Source: Clostridiales bacterium
GTDB lineage: Bacteria; Bacillota; Clostridia; Peptostreptococcales; Anaerovoracaceae
Direction of reading: 5' to 3'
Length of the DNA stretch: 38,120 nt
Assembly: GCA_012735145.1 (NCBI GenBank)
Contig: JAAYIA010000027.1
Location: 1 to 38,120 of the forward strand
How positions within the stretch are numbered: the first letter of the stretch is position 1; every line of letters starts with the position of its first letter. Both the position numbers and the translations under genes were made by a program. Shown here piece by piece: positions 1-12,320 of the stretch. A model generated the notes under the pieces. The model saw only the letters and a list, made by a program, of their open reading frames with translations, ran no database searches and was not told the DNA's origin.

Positions 1-2
1 AT

Positions 3-518
3 CACGGCCCAATAATGATATATTCCAATCACCAAAGTTTCGCTGATATTTTTGCAGCCCTCTATTTAATGCGAAATCACTTTCAAATAGGCTTTATTGC
101 TAAGGATGAATGGCGTAAAATCAAAATTCTCGCTGACGCTATAGAATACACACGTTCTATCTTTCTCCTAAGAGGTAGTGGTCGAGATGCCATCAACACT
201 ATCAAACAAGCTTCTGATTACCTACAACAAGGGTTTTCCCTTTTGATATACCCTGAGGGCACACGCTCAAAATCTAGCAAGATGGGCACGTTCAAGAACG
301 GTGCTTTTAAGTTTGCTCAAAGAGGTAAGGTTCCTATTCTTCCGATTACCGTAGATGGAGGTTACAAGATGTTTGAAGAGAAAGGCTCTTTTCAGCCATG
401 TCATATCAAGATAACAGCTCACCCTCTCGTTCATTTTGAACAAATGGATAAACGCCAGCAAACAGAAGCTGCACTGCAAATAGAAGAAGTAATTAAAAGT
501 TGTCTTAAAAATAATTAG
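3..518 (+). CDS. plsC: 1-acyl-sn-glycerol-3-phosphate acyltransferase (PlsC family), 5' end truncated by window
   Basis: Frame is open from position 3 (HGPIMIYSNHQSFAD); NHxxxxD motif (NHQSFAD) and EGTRS motif. Confidence 0.85.
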   Translation, partial: HGPIMIYSNHQSFADIFAALYLMRNHFQIGFIAKDEWRKIKILADAIEYTRSIFLLRGSGRDAINTIKQASDYLQQGFSLLIYPEGTRSKSSKMGTFKNGAFKFAQRGKVPILPITVDGGYKMFEEKGSFQPCHIKITAHPLVHFEQMDKRQQTEAALQIEEVIKSCLKNN

Positions 519-526
519 ATATATAC

Positions 527-566
527 AAAGAGCAAGTTTCGATATCTTTTGAATGTTTGCTCTTTT
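527..566. terminator. Bidirectional intrinsic terminator between convergent plsC and galE
   Basis: AAAGAGCAA ... TTGCTCTTTTTT inverted repeat with T-run in the 50 bp between two convergent stops. Confidence 0.75.
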
Positions 567-1580
567 TTATTTTGCATATCCGGCAGGATTCTTTTTCTGC
601 CAATTCCACGCATCTTGACACATCTCATTAATTCCGCGATGCACCTGCCATCCAAGGACTTCTTCAGCTTTACTTGTATCCGCCCAGATATCCTGAACGT
701 CCCCATCCCTTCTGCTGCCAATCTCGTATTTTATTGTTTGTTCACTTGCTTCCTCGAACGCTTTGACAAGCTCAAGTACCGAGCAGGGAATTCCCCTTCC
801 AATATTAAATACATCCAAGCCCTTATTTTTTTCTACATATTCAGCTGCTTTGAGATGAGCCTCTGCTAAATCCATTACATGGATATAATCTCTGCGACAT
901 GTTCCGTCAGGCGTATTGTAATCATCGCCGAATACTGTCAGATGCTCTCTTCTTCCGTCAGCCACCTGTAATATATATGGCATTAAATTATTGGGAAGTC
1001 CGTTTGGTTCTTCCCCTATCAAACCACTTTTATGTGCACCTGTAGGATTAAAGTATCTGAGTATTACAGTCGATATCTTTAATTGCTTAACTACATCCTC
1101 AATAATCTGCTCTTGCATCCATTTTGTCCACCCGTACGGATTAGCACACCTTCCCTTAGGCATTGTTTCAGTAAACGGAGGAATGTTGTCTTCACCATAA
1201 ACTGTTGCAGAGCTCGAAAACACAAGTCTTTCGATTCCTGTTTCTTTCATACTCTCAAGCAGAGAAAGTGTCGTATTGATATTATTTCTATAATATTTCA
1301 GAGGTTTCTTTACAGATTCGCCTACAGACTTAAGTCCTGCACAATGAATTACACAATCCGGTTTTTCATCATGTAAAATTCTAGTTAAATCCTCTCTGTC
1401 GGTTACATCGGTTTTATGTAATACAATATTTTTCCCTGTAATCTTTTCAACTCTGACAATCGCTTCCGGAACACTGTTTACAAAATTATCAACAATAGAA
1501 ATACGGTGCCCCGCATCAGTAAGAGCTACCGCTATATGCGATCCAATATATCCTGCTCCACCTGTAAGTAATATATTCAT
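567..1580 (-). CDS. galE: UDP-glucose 4-epimerase
   Basis: MNILLTGGAGYIGSHIAVAL Rossmann start, SSSATVYG and YGWTKWMQE (YxxxK) motifs, CRRDYIHVMDLAEAH. Confidence 0.95.
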   Translation of the reverse strand: MNILLTGGAGYIGSHIAVALTDAGHRISIVDNFVNSVPEAIVRVEKITGKNIVLHKTDVTDREDLTRILHDEKPDCVIHCAGLKSVGESVKKPLKYYRNNINTTLSLLESMKETGIERLVFSSSATVYGEDNIPPFTETMPKGRCANPYGWTKWMQEQIIEDVVKQLKISTVILRYFNPTGAHKSGLIGEEPNGLPNNLMPYILQVADGRREHLTVFGDDYNTPDGTCRRDYIHVMDLAEAHLKAAEYVEKNKGLDVFNIGRGIPCSVLELVKAFEEASEQTIKYEIGSRRDGDVQDIWADTSKAEEVLGWQVHRGINEMCQDAWNWQKKNPAGYAK

Positions 1581-1638
1581 GATCTTTACTTCCTTACTAT
1601 TACTCTGGTCTCGGTTTAAATATTACCTTATATTTTTG

Positions 1639-2085
1639 CTACATCTGTTCAGAATCAAGCACTATCGTAAATGGGCCGTCATTAACCAATTCTACTTTCA
1701 TATCCTCTCCAAACAATCCTCTTTCAACTACCGGCACTTGCTTGCGACATCTTTCTACGATGTATTCGTACAAATTACTAGCTTTATCCGGTGCACCTGC
1801 CTCTATAAATGACGGCCTGTTTCCTTTCTTGCAATTTGCATATAAAGTAAACTGCGATATGAGAAGAAGCTGACCTTCAACATCTGCGAGACTCAGGTTT
1901 GTTTTTCCTTTTTCATCTTCGTTAATGCGAAGCTTAACCATTTTATCGACCATTTTATCTGCTATAGCTTCATTATCTGCATCGCTGACACCAATAAGAA
2001 CCATATAGCCCCTGCCAATCTTGCCTATAACTTTATTGTCTACTGAAACGGATGCGTGACTCACTCTTTGAATTATAAATTTCAT
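1639..2085 (-). CDS. dtd: D-aminoacyl-tRNA deacylase
   Basis: [57 protein letters not shown] upstream. Confidence 0.95.
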   Translation of the reverse strand: MKFIIQRVSHASVSVDNKVIGKIGRGYMVLIGVSDADNEAIADKMVDKMVKLRINEDEKGKTNLSLADVEGQLLLISQFTLYANCKKGNRPSFIEAGAPDKASNLYEYIVERCRKQVPVVERGLFGEDMKVELVNDGPFTIVLDSEQM

Positions 2086-2140
2086 AGTATTGTCTCCTCT
2101 TATGATATATTACCATATTAATACCTCTTCCGTAGATATC

Positions 2141-2177
2141 AAAATTGCCCTCCCCACCGATTACCGGCAGGAAGGGC
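2141..2177 (-). terminator. Intrinsic terminator downstream of gyrA
   Basis: Minus-strand GCCCTTCCTGCCG-GTAAT-CGGTGGGGAGGGC forms a 13-bp stem (with GU pairs) followed by AATTTT. Confidence 0.8.
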
Positions 2178-2243
2178 TCTTTGTTTTGCTGCTTTTAATA
2201 AAATAGTTTGATGAATTATTTTTCTGCGTTCTTCTTTACAATA

Positions 2244-4766
2244 TTACTCTGTATCTATTGTAAGTTGTTCGTTACCGTCGTTTCCAACATTAGGCGATAT
2301 TTCGTGAGAAGTATTCCCAGGTTTGGCCACGTTTTCCTCATCTACGACTTTTGCAAAGGACACTATACGATTATTTTTTCCTACCTTCATAATCTTAACC
2401 CCTTGAGTGGTCCGTCCCGACTGGCTGACTTCATTCGCTCTGATTCTTATTATAACACCGTCGGAATTTATTACCATTATTTCATCATCGTCACTTACCA
2501 ACGTTGCTCCAACCAGAAAACCTGTTCTCGAGAACTTTAACCTATCGTATGTAGCGACGCCTTTACCACCTCGTGCCTGGAGTCTGTACTCATCCAGTTG
2601 GGTTCTCTTGCCAAAACCCTTCTCTGTTATGACAAGCATCTTTCTCTTCTGATCGATATCAAGGTTCATCGATACCACCTCATCATTCTTCTCAAGAAGA
2701 ATTGCTCTGACTCCACCTGCGTTTCTACCCATAGGTCTTACGTCGTCTTCGGAGAAAACAATCGCTTTACCTTCCTTCGTTACAACAATTATATTTTCTT
2801 TCCCGTTTGCCGGAGCAACTGCTATAAGCTTATCTTCGTCCTTGAGGTTAATTGCTATCAGTCCTGCTTTGCGGTTTGTATCAAACTCTGATAGAGGAGT
2901 TTTCTTAATCGTTCCTCTCTTTGTAACCATAACAAGGCAGTTATCATTATCAAAGTCTCTAATTGGAATAACTGCTGTTACCTTTTCTGAGCTATTTAGG
3001 TGCAGGAAATTGATTACAGGTGTTCCCTTTGCTGTTCTTGAGGCTTCCGGAATTTCGTAAGCTTTAATTTTGTATACTCGTCCCATGTCTGTGAAGAACA
3101 TCAAATAATCGTGGGTACTTGTTATAATCAGATCGCGGACAAAATCGCTATCTCTTGTAGTCAGTCCCACGATACCTTTGCCTCCTCTGCGTTGCGCTTT
3201 GTATGTATCGGCAGGAACTCTCTTGATATATCCAAGATGCGTAAGGGTTATAGCAACATCTTCTTCGTCTATCAGCGTTTCCTCATCAAGCTCCCCTTCA
3301 TCTGCAACAATTTTAGTTCTTCTTGTATCTCCCCACTTATTCTTGATTTCGAGAAGCTCTTCTTTGATAACCTCCATAAGGAGCTTTTCGTCAGCTAGAA
3401 TCTTCTTATAGTAAGCTATTTTTTTCTGAAGCTCTGCGTATTCTTCTTCTATTTTTTCTCTCTCAAGACCCTGCAACTTAGCCAGTCTCATATCGAGTAT
3501 TGCCTGTGCTTGGATTACAGATAGACCGAACCTCACCATCAACTTCTCTTTGGCATCATTATAAGAAGCTCTGATTGTCTTGATAATTTCATCAATATTA
3601 TCAAGGGCAATAATGAGACCCTCCAATATATGTGCTCTGGCCTCAGCTTTCGCAAGGTCGAATCTTGTTCTTCTTGTTACTACAACTTTCTGATGCTTGA
3701 GATATTCGACGAGAATCTGTCTTAGATTAAGTATCTTAGGTTCTCCATCTACAAGAGCCAACATTATCATAGAGAATGTTGTCTGAAGAGCTGTGTGTTT
3801 GTATAGACGATTAAGGATAATATTAGGATTAACGTCTTTCTTGAGCTCAATAACAATCCTTGTTCCTTCACGGTTTGACTCATCTCTGATTGCCGATATG
3901 CCCTCTATCCTTTTTGATTTAACAAGCTCTGCCATCGACTCGATAAGTCGAGATTTGTTAACTTGAAAAGGAATCTCGGTTACGACAATTTTTGTCCTGC
4001 CTTTTGTCGACTCTTCAATATCACATACCGATCTTACTTTTACTCGTCCCGTTCCTGTACGATAAGCTTCTTTCGCAGCATTTTTGCCCAGAATTGTAGC
4101 TCCCGTAGGAAAATCCGGTCCCTTGATTATCTTAATCAAGTCCTCAATGTCACTTTCAGGTTCATCAATAAGCTTGACACACGCATCTATCGTTTCCGTT
4201 AGATTGTGAGGAGGAATTGATGTTGCCATTCCAACCGCGATACCGTTCGACCCATTAATTAATAGATTCGGCACTCTTGATGGAAGAACTACAGGCTCTT
4301 GTTCCTCCCCATCAAAGTTATCCATAAAATCAACAGTGTTTTTTTCGATATCTCTCAGCATCTGCATGGAAAATGGTGACATTCTTGCTTCGGTATATCG
4401 CATTGCCGCTGCCCCGTCACCATCAACCGATCCGAAGTTACCATGTCCGTCTACCAGTGGATATCTCGTACTAAAGTCCTGTGCGAGCTTAACCATCGCA
4501 TCATATATTGAACTGTCTCCGTGAGGGTGATATTTACCCATTACTTCTCCGACGATTCTCGCTGACTTCTTATGTGGTTTATCTGGCGTCGTTCCCAACT
4601 GCTGCATTCCATACAAAATTCGTCTATGTACAGGCTTAAGACCGTCTCTTACATCCGGCAGTGCACGGCCTACGATTACGCTCATAGCATAATCTATATA
4701 CGAATTTTTCATTTCATCGTATATTTCTTGTTCTATAATTGTGCTGTTATCTAATAAATCTGCCAT
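2244..4766 (-). CDS. gyrA: DNA gyrase subunit A
   Basis: [54 protein letters not shown], GyrA box QRRGGKG. Confidence 0.98.
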   Translation of the reverse strand: MADLLDNSTIIEQEIYDEMKNSYIDYAMSVIVGRALPDVRDGLKPVHRRILYGMQQLGTTPDKPHKKSARIVGEVMGKYHPHGDSSIYDAMVKLAQDFSTRYPLVDGHGNFGSVDGDGAAAMRYTEARMSPFSMQMLRDIEKNTVDFMDNFDGEEQEPVVLPSRVPNLLINGSNGIAVGMATSIPPHNLTETIDACVKLIDEPESDIEDLIKIIKGPDFPTGATILGKNAAKEAYRTGTGRVKVRSVCDIEESTKGRTKIVVTEIPFQVNKSRLIESMAELVKSKRIEGISAIRDESNREGTRIVIELKKDVNPNIILNRLYKHTALQTTFSMIMLALVDGEPKILNLRQILVEYLKHQKVVVTRRTRFDLAKAEARAHILEGLIIALDNIDEIIKTIRASYNDAKEKLMVRFGLSVIQAQAILDMRLAKLQGLEREKIEEEYAELQKKIAYYKKILADEKLLMEVIKEELLEIKNKWGDTRRTKIVADEGELDEETLIDEEDVAITLTHLGYIKRVPADTYKAQRRGGKGIVGLTTRDSDFVRDLIITSTHDYLMFFTDMGRVYKIKAYEIPEASRTAKGTPVINFLHLNSSEKVTAVIPIRDFDNDNCLVMVTKRGTIKKTPLSEFDTNRKAGLIAINLKDEDKLIAVAPANGKENIIVVTKEGKAIVFSEDDVRPMGRNAGGVRAILLEKNDEVVSMNLDIDQKRKMLVITEKGFGKRTQLDEYRLQARGGKGVATYDRLKFSRTGFLVGATLVSDDDEIMVINSDGVIIRIRANEVSQSGRTTQGVKIMKVGKNNRIVSFAKVVDEENVAKPGNTSHEISPNVGNDGNEQLTIDTE

Positions 4767-4784
4767 TTTGTCTTCCTTCTACTG

Positions 4785-6794
<2,010 letters not shown>

Positions 6795-6842
6795 TTATGC
6801 TTCTCATTTTTTAACGTCGTTATTTTACCATATAAGCGTCTT

Positions 6843-6918
6843 TTGTGCAATAAAACAACAGTATGTTGTGTTTTTGCAAAAAGCTCTTAAATCGAAGATT
6901 TTTGCGTTTTATGCACAA
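6843..6918 (-). promoter_or_regulatory. Structured intergenic element (candidate three-way junction / cruciform) between recF and gyrB
   Basis: Outer arms TTGTGCA-A-TAAAAC (6843-6856) / GTTTTATGCACAA (6906-6918), with internal hairpins ACAACA-GTA-TGTTGT (6855-6869) and GCAAAAA...TTTTTGC (6876-6905, extended by TCTT/AAGA). Confidence 0.55.
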
Positions 6919-6953
6919 TATACCATTTTTTATATACTTTCAGATTCTTGTGG

Positions 6954-8201
6954 TTAATATTTATCCACTCTGGTCATTGTACCGTCTTCGACTCTAAAAA
7001 GAGTTCCTCCTTCCAAATCTCTTATAACCTTATCGTTGATTTCTGCTGATGTAATAAAGAGCTGTACGTCATCAATTTCACTCACTAAAAACCTCTGTCT
7101 ATCTAAATCAAGCTCTGAAAAAACATCATCCAGCAGTAGGATAGGATTTTCTTCCATAATCATTTTGGCCATCCTAATCTCTGCCAACTTTAGAGCAAGT
7201 GCAATCGTTCTCTGTTGCCCCTGAGATCCGTATTTTTTTGCATCCTTTCCATTTATATAGAATTCGAGGTCGTCCCTATGCGGACCAATCGTTGCACTTC
7301 CCGCATAAATATCCTTCTCTCTTCTGTGACAGATTTGTTTGTATAAAATTTCTCTGCCTTCCGGTACAGTTACAAAATCGCACGTTGTTTTATATTCTAC
7401 TCGAAGATCTTCACGATCTCCCGATATCTTCCTCACTATTTCGGATGCCTCTGCAGAAAGCATCTCAACAAAATCCTTTCTATATCTGATTATTTCATAT
7501 GCAGTATCTGCCAGTTTTCTATCATAGATATCAAGCATTTCTTCATTGAACCTGCGACTGTTGTCATAGCGATTACGCGTTTCTTTTAACTGATTTCCCG
7601 GTTCTTCTTTTTTCTCACTGAGCTCCTTTCCCATAACAAGGGCTTCATTTAACACCAAATTATCAGCTCTGGTAAAAGTCTTCTTGCTGACATTGAAATA
7701 TCCTTTGAGCAAAGCATTCTTCTGGCGCAGGGTTTCACTATACTCCCTGAGCACCTCATAATATCTCGGTCGTATTTGCGATATTTCACTGTTAATAAAT
7801 GTCCTTCTTCTCTCCGGACTGTCTTTGATAATGCGTAAATCGTCAGGCGAGAACATAATTACCACTATAGTGTTCAAAAGGTCTGATATCTTTTTAATAA
7901 CCTTTCCATCTTTTTTTATCATTTTCTTGCCATCAGGCCTTATAACTATATTTATCTTTTTATCGAGATTATCGCTTACAATTTCTATACCTATATGTCC
8001 TTGATTTGCACCAAACGAAACCATCTCTCCTGCATTGTTAGTTCGAAAAGATTTCGCAAACGCTGTCATATATATAGCTTCAATAAGGTTTGTTTTCCCT
8101 TGTGCATTTTCGCCAACTATAATATTTCGGCTCTTATCGGGAACAATTTCTAAGCTTTTGTAATTTCTAAAGTTTTCAAGGATTATTTTTTCTATCCTCA
8201 T
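6954..8201 (-). CDS. recF: DNA replication/repair protein RecF
   Basis: MRIEKIILENFRNYKSLEI, GENAQGKTNLIEAIY, GSQGQQRTIALALKLAE, ILLLDDVFSELD. Confidence 0.97.
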   Translation of the reverse strand: MRIEKIILENFRNYKSLEIVPDKSRNIIVGENAQGKTNLIEAIYMTAFAKSFRTNNAGEMVSFGANQGHIGIEIVSDNLDKKINIVIRPDGKKMIKKDGKVIKKISDLLNTIVVIMFSPDDLRIIKDSPERRRTFINSEISQIRPRYYEVLREYSETLRQKNALLKGYFNVSKKTFTRADNLVLNEALVMGKELSEKKEEPGNQLKETRNRYDNSRRFNEEMLDIYDRKLADTAYEIIRYRKDFVEMLSAEASEIVRKISGDREDLRVEYKTTCDFVTVPEGREILYKQICHRREKDIYAGSATIGPHRDDLEFYINGKDAKKYGSQGQQRTIALALKLAEIRMAKMIMEENPILLLDDVFSELDLDRQRFLVSEIDDVQLFITSAEINDKVIRDLEGGTLFRVEDGTMTRVDKY

Positions 8202-8282
8202 TCCTTACTGCTCCTATTTCTTTTATTCCATCCTTTTTATAAATAAAATCTACCTTCATTATACTCTAATTTTATTCTGATA

Positions 8283-8291
8283 TGATATAAT
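8283..8291 (+). promoter_or_regulatory. Candidate extended -10 promoter (TGaTATAAT) for the 8363 gene
   Basis: TGATATAAT in the recF/8363 divergent gap; no clear -35. Confidence 0.4.
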
Positions 8292-8362
8292 GTTCTTATC
8301 TATGACAGTAGGTTTTCATACCTCAATACTCATTTAATACTATAAGCGATTGGAGACAGGTT

Positions 8363-8818
8363 ATGAACAACAAAAGAGGGGGACTAGGAACAAAATTTAT
8401 TTTGATTCTCATACTCATGCTTGCCTCGGCGGCAGGTGGTGCCTATGCTTACAGAACCATAGACGGCCAGATGGCTGTTCGTGAAGCAAATAAAATCATT
8501 GCAAAAGTTGAGATCTCTGACTATGACAGTTTTGAGTCAGGCACGATTCAAGAATATATTGATAAAGCAACAAAAGATCTTGAAACCACTAAGACACGCA
8601 AAGAAGCTTACGAAATCCTCACTGACTTCAACGATGATGTTTCAAAGGTTCTCACTTCCGCGCAAAAAGAGCTCCAAGCAGCTAGAGATGCAAATAATCA
8701 ATCTGAGAACTTATCCAACAATACAGAAAATGATACCCCTATCAGTGGACTGTTTGATGGTTTGCTTAAAGACGATAGCGCGAATAAAAATAACAACAGT
8801 ACCGATGCATTTAGGTAA
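8363..8818 (+). CDS. Hypothetical exported/membrane-anchored protein with one N-terminal TM segment
   Basis: Start ATG with GGAGACAGG upstream; hydrophobic FILILILMLASAAGGAYAY then a charged, predicted helical and Asn-rich tail. Confidence 0.7.
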   Translation: MNNKRGGLGTKFILILILMLASAAGGAYAYRTIDGQMAVREANKIIAKVEISDYDSFESGTIQEYIDKATKDLETTKTRKEAYEILTDFNDDVSKVLTSAQKELQAARDANNQSENLSNNTENDTPISGLFDGLLKDDSANKNNNSTDAFR

Positions 8819-8903
8819 ACATAACCTAACCTCTTATAAAGCATCTCGTTAAGTTATTTCCATTTCACGTTAATGCCACTACCATTACATATGGAGGAAA
8901 ATT

Positions 8904-9308
8904 ATGAAGAAAAAGAATATTTTTAGCATCCTTGCAGTATCCATTCTCCTTATTAGCATGCTTTTGACAAGCTGTGGATCTACTAATACACTGGAAAGCT
9001 ACGTAAACAGCGATAAAGATCTGAAGAAGCAGATTAAGGAAATAGGTGATACCAACGGACTTACTGTTGAAATTAAAGGTAACGATGTTATATACATCTT
9101 TGATCTCTCCACTCTTGGCGTAACAGATGAACTTATTAAAGGTAACGAATTAAAAGATTCTCTCGAAGAGGCTCTGACTGGTCAAAGCGCAACATTTAAA
9201 AGTATCGTTTCTACACTCGAAGATGAAACTAAAATCAATGATATTAGAATTATTGTCAACTATATCTACAAAGGTGATACAATTGTTACGAAGTCTTTTG
9301 AAAATTAA
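8904..9308 (+). CDS. Putative lipoprotein, resembling DUF4854-type proteins
   Basis: Signal peptide with lipobox LLTSC; TLESYVNSDKDLKKQI pattern; SD GGAGG. Confidence 0.7.
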   Translation: MKKKNIFSILAVSILLISMLLTSCGSTNTLESYVNSDKDLKKQIKEIGDTNGLTVEIKGNDVIYIFDLSTLGVTDELIKGNELKDSLEEALTGQSATFKSIVSTLEDETKINDIRIIVNYIYKGDTIVTKSFEN

Positions 9309-9350
9309 TAAGGTAAGTTTATCTCTATAATTTCTTTTCTCATTAAAGGT

Positions 9351-9389
9351 AAAAAGCCTGTGCTCAGCAAGTTAAAGCATAGGCTTTTT
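9351..9389. terminator. Bidirectional intrinsic terminator between convergent genes
   Basis: AAAAAGCCTGTGCT ... AGCATAGGCTTTTT inverted repeat with A/T runs on both sides. Confidence 0.85.
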
Positions 9390-9406
9390 ATTATTCAAGA
9401 ATTTAT

Positions 9407-10183
9407 TTATCTAATGATATCTCCAACTCCATTAAGTATCAAATTTGGTTTGTAAGCAAAATTTTCAACAGTTTCTCTGGTTGAAACGCCGGATAGCACC
9501 AATATTGATTGTAATCCCGTTTCTATTCCTGCAATTATATCCGTATCCATTCTATCGCCTATCATAACCGCTTCGGATGAATGAACTCCTAACATTTCCA
9601 ATCCTGTCCTCATCATAAGTGGGTTGGGTTTGCCCACATAGTAAGCCTGTTTTCCTGTAGTAGCCTCAATTGGTGCAACTAAGGCCCTGCATGCAGGAAC
9701 AAAACCTCCTTCAGCCGGAGCCGTTAAGTCCGAATTTGTTGCAATCAGCTTTGCTCCATTATTAACAAGATTCATAGCTATATTTATATGATTAAAACTA
9801 TAGTCCACCGTTTCTCCGATAACGACATATTCAGGATTCACATCATTTATTGTTATTCCGTATTCGTATAAAGCATTATACAGTCCATGATCACCTATTA
9901 CATAAGCGCTGCAATTCGGAGCCTGTTTATTCAGAAATTTAGCCGTAGAAAGTGCACTTGTGTAAAAATGGCTTTCCTCAATATCCAGCCCCATTCTTAA
10001 TAATTTTTCTCTCAATTCTCTTGGAGATCTGTTGGAAGCATTTGTGAGAAATAAAAACTTTTTTTCATTTTTATAAAGCCATTCTACAAATTCTTTTACT
10101 CCATTTAACAACTTATCCCCATGGTAAATTACACCATCCATGTCACATATAAAACCTTTTTTTTCCATTATTTTATTTTTCAT
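9407..10183 (-). CDS. HAD-superfamily (HAD-IIA, NagD-like) phosphatase; ATG at 10168 is an alternative start
   Basis: FICDMDGVIYHG, FLTNASNRSP, YVGKPNPLMM, VMIGDRMDTDIIAG. Confidence 0.9.
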   Translation of the reverse strand: MKNKIMEKKGFICDMDGVIYHGDKLLNGVKEFVEWLYKNEKKFLFLTNASNRSPRELREKLLRMGLDIEESHFYTSALSTAKFLNKQAPNCSAYVIGDHGLYNALYEYGITINDVNPEYVVIGETVDYSFNHINIAMNLVNNGAKLIATNSDLTAPAEGGFVPACRALVAPIEATTGKQAYYVGKPNPLMMRTGLEMLGVHSSEAVMIGDRMDTDIIAGIETGLQSILVLSGVSTRETVENFAYKPNLILNGVGDIIR

Positions 10184-10364
10184 TATATATTTTTCATTCC
10201 CCTTTCTTTATAAACTAATACATATATTAATAGTCAGGATTTTTTTAATATTAAATATCTATACAATACAATGCTTAAATCTTTTTTCAGATTGATTATA
10301 TCATGTGTACATTTTAAATTGATTTAGTTGAAAAAATATTACAAAAGCATTGAATGTATATTGC

Positions 10365-10401
10365 AAATAAAAAGTCAGCTTTTTTTCTGGTTAGCTGACT
10401 T
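10365..10401 (-). terminator. Intrinsic terminator of the rpmH-rnpA-yidD-yidC-jag operon
   Basis: Minus strand AAGTCAGCT ... AGCTGACTT followed by TTTATTT. Confidence 0.8.
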
Positions 10402-10435
10402 GTTGGATTTTTGTATTTAGTTTAAAAGACTTAAG

Positions 10436-11314
10436 CTATTTAGTCTCTATAATAACTCTACGATAAGGTTCCTTACCTTCACTCCTTGTTTTGACTTTTC
10501 GATTATTCTGCAAAGTACAGTGAATAACTTTTCTCTCATAAGGATTCATTGGCTCAAGTGTAACCGGTCTTCCGCTTTTCTCTACTTTACCTGCTATTCG
10601 ATTTGCTAAGTTTTCAAGAGTTTTTTCTCTCTTTGTTCTGTAATTTTCAGCATCCAAAATGACTCTTATATATTTTTCTTCATCCTTGTTTACCATATAG
10701 CTTGCAAGACACTGAACTGCATCTAGAGTACTTCCTCTCTTTCCAATTATTGTTCCTGTATCTTTACCTGTAATTTCAACATAAATCAATTCATCATTTT
10801 TTTTGACATTAAAAGATAATTCTATTCCCATCTGCTCTGCTATATCACTAAGAAACTTTTCCACAGGATGATTCTCAACGGACTCAAGCTTCTTAACTTC
10901 CTCTAAAATTTTATCCTCTAAAGATAGTGTATATCTTCTAGCCTTTACAGATTTTTGAGTTCCCTTTTTTCTTGTTTCAACCTTTTCTCTTGCATCTGCA
11001 TCTTCTCGTTCTTCTTTTTCATATTTATCGTAATCTGCTCTTACTTCTTTAGGTAGTTTTTGTGCCGCATTTTCCGGGAGTCCAGCAAGTATAGCGTCTA
11101 TATCGTCAAAAGTTGCCTTTTCTTTAGATACAACACCCATATCTTCTTTGGCAATTACTCTTACCTTTGCAAGCTTAGATCCTATTCCTAAGAAACCGCT
11201 TGCGGATTCTTCAAGTATTTCTACCTCTACCTCATCTCTTTCGAGCTTGAGATCTTTAAGTGCGAGCTTAACCGCAGTTTCTACATCCACTCCCCATTTT
11301 TCTGAAGATCTCAT
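10436..11314 (-). CDS. jag: RNA-binding protein Jag/KhpB/EloR (Jag-N, KH, R3H)
   Basis: LEILEESASGFLGIGSKLAKV, GTIIGKRGSTLDAVQCL, MNPYERKVIHCTLQ..V.TRSEGKEPYRRVII. Confidence 0.95.
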   Translation of the reverse strand: MRSSEKWGVDVETAVKLALKDLKLERDEVEVEILEESASGFLGIGSKLAKVRVIAKEDMGVVSKEKATFDDIDAILAGLPENAAQKLPKEVRADYDKYEKEEREDADAREKVETRKKGTQKSVKARRYTLSLEDKILEEVKKLESVENHPVEKFLSDIAEQMGIELSFNVKKNDELIYVEITGKDTGTIIGKRGSTLDAVQCLASYMVNKDEEKYIRVILDAENYRTKREKTLENLANRIAGKVEKSGRPVTLEPMNPYERKVIHCTLQNNRKVKTRSEGKEPYRRVIIETK

Positions 11315-12075
11315 TAATTATAACTTCCTTTCATTCTTGCTCTTCTTTTGCGAGCAATCTCTTTCTCTGCTTTTGCAGTAAGCTTTCTTCTATCGCTTTC
11401 TTCTTTCATCTTATCCTTTATCTTATTAATTCTAAGATTAAAGAATATTTGCATAAACTGTCCTCCTGCCCAGTAAATGGCAAGTCCTGCAGGATATGAT
11501 CTTGCAAGCCACAATATACTGATAGGAAAAAAGTATTTCATTACAGCATTCATTGCTTGATTTTGTCCCGGAGATGCTCCAGGTTGCTGTGTCATTGCGC
11601 TATTCATACTAAATGCGAAGAATGTTGCTATACCTGCTGCAAGAGGAAGTACCCATATATCCGGTTGTGCCAAATCCTTAATCCACAAAAAAGCTTCGTG
11701 ATTAGCAAACATCATCTCACTACCGGCAGGCATATACTTCATTGGATTTCTTAAAAGCGCAAAAAGACCCATAATTATTGGGAACTGAATAAGCATCGGT
11801 AAACATCCGCTCATCGGATTAAAACCGGATTCAGCATAAACCTTTTGCATTTCCTCATTCATCTTTTCTTTATCGTCAGCATACCTACGCTGTATATCCT
11901 TGGTTTTTTCTGACATATCTCCAAGATTTGCAGTAGATTTGATTTGTTTTGCATACATAGGATACAAAGCGACCTTAACTATTACTGTTAAAATAATCAA
12001 GGAGATTCCGTAATTTCCTACCAATTTATAGATTAACATCAGAAAATATCCGATTGGTTTTGCAATAATTCCCAT
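11314..12075 (-). CDS. yidC: Membrane protein insertase YidC/Oxa1
   Basis: NYGISLIILTVIVKVALYPM, GCLPMLIQFPIIMGLFALLRN, PAGLAIYWAGGQFMQIF. Confidence 0.95.
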   Translation of the reverse strand: MGIIAKPIGYFLMLIYKLVGNYGISLIILTVIVKVALYPMYAKQIKSTANLGDMSEKTKDIQRRYADDKEKMNEEMQKVYAESGFNPMSGCLPMLIQFPIIMGLFALLRNPMKYMPAGSEMMFANHEAFLWIKDLAQPDIWVLPLAAGIATFFAFSMNSAMTQQPGASPGQNQAMNAVMKYFFPISILWLARSYPAGLAIYWAGGQFMQIFFNLRINKIKDKMKEESDRRKLTAKAEKEIARKRRARMKGSYN

Positions 12076-12089
12076 TAAATTTCTCCGTT

Positions 12090-12320
12090 CTATGGCACAG
12101 GGTCATACCCACCCGGGCGTCCCGGATGACATCTTAATATTCTTCTTATACCAAGCCAACTACCTTTTAATGCTCCATATTTTTCTACAGCCTCTATAAA
12201 ATACTGACTGCAAGTTGGTCTGTATCTACAATGTCCTCCCAAATATGGGGATATGCCTATTTGGTACGCCCTCACCAAACTAATCATTATCTTTTCAATA
12301 AATCTTTTTTTTCTAACCAT
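12090..12320 (-). CDS. yidD: Membrane protein insertion efficiency factor YidD
   Basis: [50 protein letters not shown]. Confidence 0.96.
   Translation of the reverse strand: MVRKKRFIEKIMISLVRAYQIGISPYLGGHCRYRPTCSQYFIEAVEKYGALKGSWLGIRRILRCHPGRPGGYDPVP

Noticed and set aside
3730-4766. Possible fluoroquinolone-resistance changes in GyrA
   Set aside because: QRDR reads [10 protein letters not shown] with Ser and Asp at the usual 83/87-equivalent positions; looks wild-type
6961-6969. TTATCCACT, 8/9 match to a DnaA box near the recF stop
   Set aside because: It is the coding sequence for the recF C-terminus (RVDKY); isolated, ~6 kb from oriC; not enough to call a DnaA cluster
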